A stretch of DNA of 11,839 bases. It comes from Pseudomonadota bacterium (GTDB lineage: Bacteria; Pseudomonadota; Alphaproteobacteria; Rhizobiales; Hyphomicrobiaceae). A model generated the notes under the pieces. That model was not told the origin of the DNA and did not search any database. It worked only from the letters and a program-made list of their open reading frames with translations. The translations under genes were made by a program, and so were the position numbers. The stretch lies in NCBI GenBank assembly GCA_023410905.1, contig JAEYPL010000339.1:1-11839 (forward strand). The letters are read 5' to 3'. Positions 1 to 6,737 of this stretch are shown here, piece by piece. Each line of letters begins with the position of its first letter. Position 1 is the first letter of the stretch.

Positions 1-28
1 TAAGCGCGGGTGCCGGGGCGGGAACTTG

Positions 29-42
29 CGCCGACGTCGGCG
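29..42. repeat. 14-bp perfect palindrome
   Basis: CGCCGACGTCGGCG is identical to its own reverse complement. It lies in the non-coding stretch downstream of the TIGR02186 gene and is followed on the plus strand by TTT. It could be a protein-binding site, part of a terminator for a gene outside the window, or chance in GC-rich DNA. Nothing else in the window shares it as far as I can see. Confidence 0.3.
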
Positions 43-65
43 TTTGCCGCCGCCCCTCACCCAAA

Positions 66-93
66 CCCTCTCCCCGAAAGGACGGGGAGAGGG
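66..93. repeat. REP-like GC-rich extragenic palindrome, probable terminator
   Basis: An 11-bp perfect inverted repeat (CCCTCTCCCCG, loop AAAGGA, CGGGGAGAGGG) lies 11 bases past the stop codon of the TIGR02186 gene. A flanking CCCCTCACCC block at about 54-63 extends it. From memory, palindromes of this CCCTCTCCCC/GGGGAGAGGG type with an adjoining GGTGAGGGG block are scattered between genes in many high-GC proteobacterial genomes. Read on the minus strand, the stem is followed by TTT, so it may also end transcription of the TauE/TIGR02186 unit. Only one copy is in this window, so its repeat status is from family knowledge. Confidence 0.7.
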
Positions 94-104
94 GATCAAG
101 TGCA

Positions 105-1034
105 TCAAGCCTTGTTGCGGTTGAAGACGTACGACGCGAGCATCCCGGCGCCGACCGCGATGAGCACAGTCAGCACGCCGTAGAAGAACGGATGATCGAA
201 GGCGAAGCGGTGGACGAAATGCTCGAGGCCCTCGCGTTCGAGGTCGAGCTTCGTCGTGTAGGTGCTGAGCAGCTCACCATCCCGGAAGAGATAGACGCGC
301 GTCTCGAAGGCGCCGACCGTGACGGTCGCCGGCATGTCGAAGGCCGAGCGGAAGAGGCTGCGGCCGACGAACGCCACGCCGTATTCGTCCTGCTGATACA
401 GGCGATCGCGCCGCTTGAGCCGCACCACCGCGTCGCGCCACTCGCGGATCTCGTCGGCCGTCAGGCTGCGGGCCGAGCGATGAAAGGTCATGGGCACGAA
501 GTCGAAGCCGATGCCGCTCGACTTGAGCACGTCGTCCGAGGCGACCTCGTCGAGCGGACGCGTCGAGCTGATCGCGTAGTAGCTCGGCACGCTCGTGAAT
601 GTCGTCGATGAGGTGTTGATCCAAAGGCCGCCGACGTTGCTCTTCTTGCGGGCGACGAGCCGCGAGGGCGCGCCCGAGATAACAATGACGACATCGTAGA
701 GGCCGGATTCCGCGCTCGCCTGACGGCTGTTGTCGACAGCACCGAAGACGATGATGCCCGTGCCGGAGAAGGTGGAGGTCACGGCAATGCGGCGGGTGGA
801 AACATCCGCGTGAACGGATTCGCGGGGGAGCGGCGGCGCTTCCGGCGCGCGGACTTCGGGCGCCACGGGCGTCGGCGGTGCGATCTGCGGCGATGGAACC
901 GGCTGGAGCGGCACTGTCGGCGGGGCTGGTGGCGGCGGTGTCTGGCCGACTGCAGGCCACAATAGCGCGGACGCGGTCAGCAGACCCGCGGCGAGCCCCG
1001 CGATCGTGCCTCTATGTCTGGCGCGCGCACGCAT
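105..1034 (-). CDS. TIGR02186 family (Alph_Pro_TM) membrane-anchored protein
   Basis: A 309-residue protein of unknown biochemical role, matching in layout the alphaproteobacterial TIGR02186/Alph_Pro_TM family. It has a basic N-terminus and a signal-type hydrophobic stretch (about residues 11-28), a proline-rich linker (about 33-70), a long mainly beta-predicted periplasmic domain with a GxxxxxxVFGAVD-like segment, and a C-terminal transmembrane helix (about 280-303) ending in a short basic tail. This suggests a periplasmic domain anchored at its C-terminus. The start is ATG 1034, with GGGAG 6-10 bases upstream; the preceding GTG (1037) is in frame and would add one residue. The start overlaps the TauE/SafE stop codon (TGATG), so the two are almost certainly co-translated. 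A role as partner or accessory of that transporter is inference from the linkage. Confidence 0.88.
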   Translation of the reverse strand: MRARARHRGTIAGLAAGLLTASALLWPAVGQTPPPPAPPTVPLQPVPSPQIAPPTPVAPEVRAPEAPPLPRESVHADVSTRRIAVTSTFSGTGIIVFGAVDNSRQASAESGLYDVVIVISGAPSRLVARKKSNVGGLWINTSSTTFTSVPSYYAISSTRPLDEVASDDVLKSSGIGFDFVPMTFHRSARSLTADEIREWRDAVVRLKRRDRLYQQDEYGVAFVGRSLFRSAFDMPATVTVGAFETRVYLFRDGELLSTYTTKLDLEREGLEHFVHRFAFDHPFFYGVLTVLIAVGAGMLASYVFNRNKA

Positions 1035-1957
1035 CACGGTCTCCCGAGTGGCGTGAGCGAGAAAAGCTCACCCGGATGCACGACGAGGCTCCAGGCGAGT
1101 CGCAGCGAGACCAGCAGCACGATGCCCGCCAGAAGAAAGCGGAGCTGCTCGCCCCTCAGGCGCTGCCCCGCGACGGCACCGAACTGGGCACCGATGATGC
1201 CGCCGACGATCAGCAGCAGCGCGAGCGTGGCGTCCACCGTCTGGTTCTGCGTCGCATGAAGGATGGTGGTCGCGGCGGTCACGAACGTGATCTGGAAGAG
1301 CGAGGTGCCAACGACCACATTGGTCGGCACCTTGAGCAGGTAGATCATGGCAGGGACCATGATGAAGCCGCCGCCCACGCCCATGATGGCTGCCAGAAAA
1401 CCGACGAAGACGCCGAGCGCGAGGGGCGGGAGTGCGCTGATGTAGAGCTTCGAGCGGTGAAACCGCATCTTGAACGGCAGGCGGTGCACCCAATTGTGCT
1501 GGCCGCGCTGGCGGCTGGCGGGCACGACGCCCGATTGCGCCTGCCGGAGCGCGTTGATGCTCTCGATCATCATGAGCGTGCCGATGACGCCGAGCATCGT
1601 GACGTAGCTGATGATCACGAACAGATCGAACTGGCCCGCGCGGCGGAGCGCCTTCACGGCCTCGACGCCGAAAACCGACCCTACGATGCCGCCCGCGAGC
1701 AGGATCGTGCCCATCTTGAAGTCGATATTGCGCCGCCGGTACTGGGCGAGCGCCCCCGAGACGGACGACGCCACGATCTGTGCGGCTTCGGTGCCGACGG
1801 CCACGGCCGAGGGAACGCCGGTAAAAATCAGTAGCGGTGTCATCAGGAACCCGCCGCCGACCCCGAACATCCCCGACAGAAAGCCGACCGACGCCCCCAT
1901 CCCGATGAACAGGAAGAGGTTGGCGGACATCTCGGCGATCGGGAGATAGATGTTCAC
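1034..1957 (-). CDS. TauE/SafE family sulfite/organosulfonate exporter
   Basis: A polytopic inner-membrane protein of the TauE/SafE (formerly DUF81) family, whose characterised members move sulfite, sulfoacetate or related anions. The sequence shows the expected internal duplication: GFLSGMFGVGGGFLMTP at about residues 25-41 and GFLAAIMGVGGGFIMVP at about 186-202. Each begins a half of roughly four hydrophobic segments, and the halves are separated by a basic cytoplasmic loop (about 138-172). GTG 1957 is chosen because family members of about 305 residues start at the NIYLPIAEM segment. An in-frame ATG at 2068 would add 37 polar residues unlike a transporter start, and ATG 1930 (MSANLF) is another option. 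None has a strong Shine-Dalgarno sequence. The stop overlaps the start of the TIGR02186 gene. The substrate cannot be read from sequence. Confidence 0.88.
   Translation of the reverse strand: MNIYLPIAEMSANLFLFIGMGASVGFLSGMFGVGGGFLMTPLLIFTGVPSAVAVGTEAAQIVASSVSGALAQYRRRNIDFKMGTILLAGGIVGSVFGVEAVKALRRAGQFDLFVIISYVTMLGVIGTLMMIESINALRQAQSGVVPASRQRGQHNWVHRLPFKMRFHRSKLYISALPPLALGVFVGFLAAIMGVGGGFIMVPAMIYLLKVPTNVVVGTSLFQITFVTAATTILHATQNQTVDATLALLLIVGGIIGAQFGAVAGQRLRGEQLRFLLAGIVLLVSLRLAWSLVVHPGELFSLTPLGRP
1040..1046 (-). promoter_or_regulatory. Ribosome binding site of the TIGR02186 gene
   Basis: CGGGAGA on the minus strand lies inside the 3' end of the TauE/SafE gene, six to eight bases ahead of ATG 1034. 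It favours that ATG over the adjacent GTG 1037. Confidence 0.55.
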
Positions 1958-2091
1958 TTTGCGGCGCTGGATACGGATGCTGCGGGGTTGCAGATTGGGC
2001 GAGGAGCATACCAACGACGACAACATTGCCCAGGTCGGAGCCTGAAGCCTCGTGTCGGCCGGACGCATTCTCGGGACTAGATACCGGGTGC

Positions 2092-2121
2092 TATAAGCCC
2101 TGAGGACGCGCGGCGCGTCAA
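2092..2121 (-). promoter_or_regulatory. Weak promoter candidate for the TauE/SafE unit
   Basis: On the minus strand TTGACG (2121-2116) matches five of six bases of a sigma-70 -35 box. After an 18-base gap comes CTTATA (2097-2092), with the overlapping TATAGC at 2095-2090 at a 20-base gap. The -10 element and spacing are poor, so this is only a candidate. Initiation here would give a leader of about 125 bases to GTG 1957. Confidence 0.3.
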
Positions 2122-2185
2122 TGCGTTGTTGAGATCGATTGTTCCGTTTTTCAACGGAGTCATCCGCTGGCTGCGCAGCTTGCGC

Positions 2186-2223
2186 ACCGGCGCCGCTTGC
2201 ATCCTAGAGGCGCCACGGTTTTT
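2186..2223. terminator. Bulged hairpin downstream of the Sel1-repeat gene
   Basis: ACCGGCGCC (2186-2194) pairs with GGCGCCACGGT (2209-2219) through nine base pairs with a two-base bulge and a 14-base loop. The T-tract (2219-2223) follows on the plus strand, the opposite sense to the flanking genes. On the minus strand the stem lies about 30 bases past the Sel1 gene's TAG stop but has no U-tract after it. It may be a U-less or bidirectional terminator. The rest of the 1958-2253 gap holds only a small 6-bp hairpin (2143-2158) and the weak promoter noted above. Confidence 0.35.
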
Positions 2224-2253
2224 CGCGATTGCGATGCGGCAGCGCAGTGCTCG

Positions 2254-4803
2254 CTAGTGGCGCACGGACTGCCAGCCTTGGCCCGGGACCCGGGTGTCGT
2301 TGGCGTCCCCTTCGACGGCTTTTGCGCGCCACTGGATGACCAGCACATCCGCCGATTTCACACTGGCGCTATCGAGCTTTGCGCGGACGGCGTCGCGGCG
2401 TCGCGTTGCATCCTTGTCACCGCTGCGTGCGGCGAGCGCATACCACTTGTAGGCCTCGATGTTGTTGGCCGGCACCCCGAGTCCGCTCTCGTAGAGAATG
2501 CCAAGATTGTACTGGCTGTCGGCGAGACCGCGGCTCGCGGCTTCCGTGAACCATTGCACCGCCGAGGGATAGTCGGGGCTCATGCCGGGCCGGCCGGCAC
2601 TGAGCACGGCGAGATTGTGCATCGCGCGGACGTTGCCTTGCTCGGCAGCGCGATTGTACCACACGCGTGCGCGCGCTGGATCGGCGGTGACGCCGAGACC
2701 GCGCTCGTAAAGGGCGCCGAGACGGTATTGCGCGGCAGCGAGGCCCTGGGTTGCGGCGCGCTGGTACCAGGTCGCGGCCTGGCCGAAGTCCTGCGGAATG
2801 CCTTTGCCCTCGGCGAAGCGTGCAGCCACCTCGAACTGGGCCCTCGGGTCGCCCTTCGATGCAGCATGGCGGAGCGAGAGTGGGCCGAGCAGGGCCGGCG
2901 GCATTTCAACTGATCGCGACATCGTCGGGGTGTCGCCCGTGGGGGCGGCGGACGCACTGACCGGCGCCGGCGTCCCTTGGCCGATGGTGGTTATGAGATC
3001 GGCGGTCGTGGTGGTGACCAGACTCGTCGGCACGGATGACGGAGCGACCGGCGTCGCGAGGTTTGCCTTCTGGATGGGCTCGACTGGAGCGGCCTTCTCC
3101 GACACCGCGTCGTCACTCGGCTCGTCGACTCCAGCCTGAGCGGGGGATCCGATCAGGTGGGAGGCGTCGCCGGTCCGCGTCGCACCAGCGCCGAAACCGG
3201 GGAGGTAGCCTCGCAAGCTCGAGCTCGCAACGAGCCAGAAGCCGGCGAGCAGGAACGCCGCGAAGCTTGCAACCAGCAAAATGCTGGGACGAGGCAGAGA
3301 TCGGCCTGCGGCGGGGCGCGGCGGCGGTGCATCGCTCGAGGCTTTGTCGGCGGCGCGGCGCGCCATGGCAATGAGCGCCTGACGGTCGACGTCGCCAGCG
3401 GCGGTCATGCGAGATGGGTGTGTGCCCTGCGCTGCGGGGCGCGGACCGCGTGATGCGGGAGGACTATCGGCAGGCGTGACCGGCTGCTCGGCGCTCTCCG
3501 GAAGATCGACAGCCATTCCCTGAGGCTCGGGGAAATCGACGGGCTGCGCGCGGGCAGGCTCGGGCGTCCGGACCGTGAAGACGGGTTGCGCCTCCGGCTG
3601 GGCGGGGGCGCGTGCACGCATGAGAGCGTCGTGATTGTTCGCCTGAGCGTTCTCGATGGCTTCGACACGGTCGATCAGATGCTGCATGGCCTGCTGCATC
3701 GTATCGAGGGCTTCGGCGTTCTGGGCATCTCCCTGCCGCTGCTCGCCGATGAAGGCGTCGAGCATTGCAGTGAGTTCGATGAGGCGGGGATCGCTGCCCA
3801 TGGCGTGAGCGGCGTGTGCTACGGGTGCCTCGCTGCGGATCGTGTCGGCAACACGCTCGGCGGCGGCGGTGGCGATCGCGCTGAGTTTTTCGTCCGTCGG
3901 CGCGAGGGTGCCGATCAGCCGTGTCATCTGCTCGTCGGAAAGGCTCTGGCGCAGATCCATGATCCGGCTCTCGATAACATCGAGACGCCCGAGCTGGCGT
4001 TGGGCACGATCGAGCTGGACCACAAGATCACTGACCTGCTGTTCGACGCTCTTCAAGGCCTCGGGATCGGTACCGGGCCGGGCACTGATTTCGGTCAGTG
4101 CGTGATCGAAGCGCTGCTCGAACTGGTCGAAGCGCGTGCCGATGGCGACGAGAGCATTATGCGGGTTGTGAGCGGCCAGCGACTGCTCGACGCGATCGGC
4201 AATATCGGCAAACCGCGCCTCGAGCCAGGAAGGATCGATGGTCCTCTCTGGATGCGGCGCCGAATGTGGCATCACCGGTGCGACAGCAGATGGAGATGAA
4301 AGGACTTCCTCGCCGGATTCGCCAAAAGAGGACTGGCTCGTCGTGGGCACGGGCGCCTGGGCGTACGCGGGCCCTGCAAAACTCCCAACTGCCGAACGCA
4401 GTGCAGGCGGCGCATCGTCCGACGGTCGCTGCGCACCCTTGATCGCATTCCGCAGCTCGGCGCGGACAGTCTGCGGAAGGATGTCATCGGCTTCGTCGCT
4501 GGGGCGCGCCGCGTGCGCGCGCGGCTCGGCGTCGGTCAGCCGCTCGGAGAAGGACGACATTGCCGCTTCGATCCGGTCGATCGCCGCGCTGTATTCGTGG
4601 GGCAAGCTCGGCTTGACGGTGTTGGCGCGCTCGGAGAGAGCTGCAACGCGTCCCTGCATGTCGTGGAGCGCTTCGGTGTGCCGCGAGCCCGCGTCCGTGA
4701 GTTCGTGCGCGAGGCTGTCGAGCAGGCTTTTCAGATCGACGGGAGGACCGTCGGCGTCGAAGCCGTTTGCCCTTGGCTTTGTAGTGTCCTCGTCGCCGGC
4801 CAT
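2254..4803 (-). CDS. PodJ-like single-span membrane protein with Sel1 repeats
   Basis: An 849-residue protein (851 if ATG 4809 is used). ATG 4803 is preferred because GGGGA lies six bases upstream. Residues below count from ATG 4809. Residues 1-500 are acidic, with heptad-like helices (about 20-100 and 190-400) and proline/alanine-rich linkers, and no signal peptide. One transmembrane helix follows (about 510-531), then a proline/threonine-rich linker, then four Sel1-type repeats (about 645-800) with repeated A-A-x-Q-G-x-A-x-A-Q-Y-x-L-G-x-L-Y-x-x-G-x-G-V signatures. This cytoplasmic coiled-coil, one span, periplasmic Sel1 layout resembles PodJ, the Caulobacter polar organiser, and related Hyphomicrobiales proteins. 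There is no C-terminal peptidoglycan-binding domain. The gene stands alone. A polarity or division role is inference; a general envelope scaffold is possible. Confidence 0.85.
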   Translation of the reverse strand: MAGDEDTTKPRANGFDADGPPVDLKSLLDSLAHELTDAGSRHTEALHDMQGRVAALSERANTVKPSLPHEYSAAIDRIEAAMSSFSERLTDAEPRAHAARPSDEADDILPQTVRAELRNAIKGAQRPSDDAPPALRSAVGSFAGPAYAQAPVPTTSQSSFGESGEEVLSSPSAVAPVMPHSAPHPERTIDPSWLEARFADIADRVEQSLAAHNPHNALVAIGTRFDQFEQRFDHALTEISARPGTDPEALKSVEQQVSDLVVQLDRAQRQLGRLDVIESRIMDLRQSLSDEQMTRLIGTLAPTDEKLSAIATAAAERVADTIRSEAPVAHAAHAMGSDPRLIELTAMLDAFIGEQRQGDAQNAEALDTMQQAMQHLIDRVEAIENAQANNHDALMRARAPAQPEAQPVFTVRTPEPARAQPVDFPEPQGMAVDLPESAEQPVTPADSPPASRGPRPAAQGTHPSRMTAAGDVDRQALIAMARRAADKASSDAPPPRPAAGRSLPRPSILLVASFAAFLLAGFWLVASSSLRGYLPGFGAGATRTGDASHLIGSPAQAGVDEPSDDAVSEKAAPVEPIQKANLATPVAPSSVPTSLVTTTTADLITTIGQGTPAPVSASAAPTGDTPTMSRSVEMPPALLGPLSLRHAASKGDPRAQFEVAARFAEGKGIPQDFGQAATWYQRAATQGLAAAQYRLGALYERGLGVTADPARARVWYNRAAEQGNVRAMHNLAVLSAGRPGMSPDYPSAVQWFTEAASRGLADSQYNLGILYESGLGVPANNIEAYKWYALAARSGDKDATRRRDAVRAKLDSASVKSADVLVIQWRAKAVEGDANDTRVPGQGWQSVRH

Positions 4804-5102
4804 TTCCATTCCCCTTGCCGCACGTGCGTCAACAGCACCGATCTGTCGCGCCGTATTCCCGAGTGGGCCTAGGGAAGAAGCCGGACTGCAGCGTCAGCGG
4901 CTTTCGTGCGTCGGCAGTGATGCAATTTCGGGCCCCGACGCGGGACGAATCCATGGAGCATTGAGAACGACGCTCGCAAGGCACCGTAAACTTTTGGTTA
5001 AGCTCACGCTGACAACGGAAAAAACCGCAGCCCTCACTCGGCACGCTCCACCGGCCGCGATGCGAATCACGCAACACTTGATCATCGTAGGTCCGGAAGC
5101 TT
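4804..5102. other. Intergenic leader region of the Sel1-repeat gene
   Basis: No convincing gene is seen. A 97-codon minus-strand reading frame (4829-5122) is rich in Arg and Cys, resembles no family I know, and overlaps the hairpin at 5103-5142, so I leave it out. The stretch is less GC-rich around 4981-5030, where the CtrA-like box and a TTGTCA hexamer (minus strand, 5015-5010) mark the probable promoter of the Sel1-repeat gene. That would leave a leader of about 180 bases. Confidence 0.5.
4986..5001 (-). promoter_or_regulatory. CtrA-like binding site
   Basis: The minus strand reads TTAACCAAAAGTTTAC, that is TTAA, seven bases, TTTAC. This departs by one base from the CtrA consensus TTAA-N7-TTAAC known from Caulobacter and other alphaproteobacteria. 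It lies about 185 bases before the start of the PodJ-like gene, in the only AT-rich part of the intergenic region. A TTGTCA hexamer just upstream could serve as a -35 box, but its -10 (AGTTTA) is poor. Confidence 0.45.
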
Positions 5103-5142
5103 GCGCGAGCCAGAAATATCAATCAGAGGTGGTGGCTCGCGC
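5103..5142 (-). terminator. Hairpin downstream of gcvPB, probable operon terminator
   Basis: A 10-bp perfect inverted repeat (GCGCGAGCCA / TGGCTCGCGC) with a 20-base loop begins 14 bases past the gcvPB stop codon. It is in the right place to end the glycine cleavage transcript. There is no U-tract after it on the minus strand, so it may rely on Rho or act to stabilise the 3' end. Confidence 0.55.
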
Positions 5143-5156
5143 GGCTCTCGCCAGCT

Positions 5157-6737
5157 TCATTCGGCAGCAGCTTTCGGCGCAGGTGGCCGCCACCTCAGGC
5201 GGGGCTCGCGCGCGGCCTTCGTCTCGTCCAGGCGGCGGCGGGGCGCGAGCATGGGCGCCTCCTTGAAGCGGCTCTTGTCGTTGCCGTGCCGGGCTTCGTT
5301 GGCGAGGAAGCGAAGCGTGCCGATGAACTGGTCGAGGCTTTGCTTCGATTCCGATTCCGTCGGCTCGATGAGCATGGCGCCGTGCACGACCAGCGGGAAA
5401 TACATGGTCATGGGGTGATAGCCCTCGTCGATCATCGCCTTGGCGAAATCGAGCGTGGTGACGCCGGTGTCCTTCAACCAGCTATCGTCGAACAGCACCT
5501 CGTGCATGCAGGGTCGGTCGCCGGTCGGGCCGCCGAAGGGCTGGCTCATGAGATCCTTGAGGCTCGCGCGGATGTAGTTGGCGGAGAGCACGGCATCCTC
5601 CGACGCCTGACGCATGCCGTCAGCGCCATGCGAGAGCATGTAGGTCAGCGCGCGTACGTACATGCCCATCTGGCCGTGGAAGGCCGTGAGGCGCCCAAAG
5701 GGCTTGGCGTCGCCCGCCGCACCTTCGTCCTCGACGAGGGTGAGCTTGTCGCCGTCCTTGCGGATGAAGGGGAGCGGCGCGAAAGGCGCGAGCGCGGCCG
5801 AGAGCACGACAGGGCCAGCGCCAGGACCGCCACCACCGTGCGGTGTTGAGAACGTCTTGTGCAGGTTGATGTGCATGGCGTCGACGCCGAGATCGCCGGG
5901 CCGCACCTTGCCGACAATGGCATTGAAGTTCGCGCCATCGCAGTAGAAGTACGCGCCGGCCTCGTGCACGGCCTTGGCGATCTCCACGATCTCGCGCTCG
6001 AAGAGCCCGCAGGTATTGGGGTTCGTCAGCATGATCGCGGCGACGTCGGGGCCGAGCGCCGCGCGCACGGCTTCGGCCGAGACGGTGCCATCGGCCATGG
6101 CGGGGATGGGCTTCACGCGATAGCCCATGAAGGCGGCCGTCGCGGGGTTCGTGCCGTGCGCGCTATCGGGTACGAGCACGACGTCGCGCTTCGATCCCTT
6201 CGCTTCGTGCGCCGCCTTGATCGCGAGCATCCCGCAGAGTTCGGCGTGCGCGCCCGCCTTCGGCGAGAGTGCGACGGCCGGCATTCCCGTCAGCTCCATG
6301 AGGTAGTGCGCGAGCGTTTCCATGAGTTGGATGGCGCCCTGCACGGTGCTCTGCGGTTGCAGTGGGTGAATGTCACCGATGCCGGGGAGGCGCGCCATTT
6401 TCTCGTTGAGACGCGGGTTGTGCTTCATCGTGCACGAGCCGAGCGGATACAACCCGCTGTCGATCGCGTAGTTCTTGCGCGAGAGCCTGACGTAGTGGCG
6501 CATGGTCTCCGGCTCGGTGAGGCCGGGAAGTCCGATCGCGCCGCCGCGATCCAGCCCGCCGAGGCGTGACTTCGCATTTGGCGCAGCTGGAAGATCGACG
6601 CCCGTGCGGCCGGTGTCGCCGATCTCGAAGATCAATGCCTCTTCATGATCGAGCCCGCGATTGCCGGTAAAGGTCGTGATCTCGGCGGATGAGACAGTGC
6701 CCGGTGCGGTCGGGCGACCCTGGGTGTTCATGGCCAT
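5157..6737 (-). CDS. gcvPB: Glycine dehydrogenase (decarboxylating) subunit 2
   Basis: The C-terminal half of P protein as a separate subunit. With GcvPA it decarboxylates glycine using pyridoxal phosphate and passes the aminomethyl group to the lipoyl arm of GcvH. Of 526 residues, the PLP-binding lysine is K294 in NLHKTFSTPHGGGGPG. Other family segments are YPLGSCTMKHNPR (about 97-109), DSAHGTNPA (about 191-199) and DGANFNAI (about 267-274). Length and motifs are normal, and the last 25 or so residues form a basic, proline-rich tail. ATG 6737 is chosen over GTG 6740 because a full AAGGAGGT lies at best spacing. Its A is shared with the gcvPA stop (TGATG), which should keep the two subunits in equal amounts. 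It is the last gene of the operon. Confidence 0.97.
   Translation of the reverse strand: MAMNTQGRPTAPGTVSSAEITTFTGNRGLDHEEALIFEIGDTGRTGVDLPAAPNAKSRLGGLDRGGAIGLPGLTEPETMRHYVRLSRKNYAIDSGLYPLGSCTMKHNPRLNEKMARLPGIGDIHPLQPQSTVQGAIQLMETLAHYLMELTGMPAVALSPKAGAHAELCGMLAIKAAHEAKGSKRDVVLVPDSAHGTNPATAAFMGYRVKPIPAMADGTVSAEAVRAALGPDVAAIMLTNPNTCGLFEREIVEIAKAVHEAGAYFYCDGANFNAIVGKVRPGDLGVDAMHINLHKTFSTPHGGGGPGAGPVVLSAALAPFAPLPFIRKDGDKLTLVEDEGAAGDAKPFGRLTAFHGQMGMYVRALTYMLSHGADGMRQASEDAVLSANYIRASLKDLMSQPFGGPTGDRPCMHEVLFDDSWLKDTGVTTLDFAKAMIDEGYHPMTMYFPLVVHGAMLIEPTESESKQSLDQFIGTLRFLANEARHGNDKSRFKEAPMLAPRRRLDETKAAREPRLRWRPPAPKAAAE

Noticed and set aside
1..28. TAA at the first bases as the end of a plus-strand gene
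   Set aside because: Three bases cannot support a gene call; no upstream sequence is available.
878..1834. Plus-strand open frame of 318 codons across the TIGR02186 and TauE/SafE genes
   Set aside because: A very charged Arg/His/Asp-rich product without structure-like patterns, opposite clear genes.
2197..2913. Plus-strand open frame of 238 codons opposite the Sel1 repeats
   Set aside because: A shadow of the repeated, high-GC codons of the Sel1 region; no family resemblance.
4829..5122. 97-codon minus-strand frame between gcvPB and the Sel1-repeat gene
   Set aside because: No ribosome site, an unusual Arg/Cys-rich composition, and it covers the terminator hairpin and the CtrA-like box.
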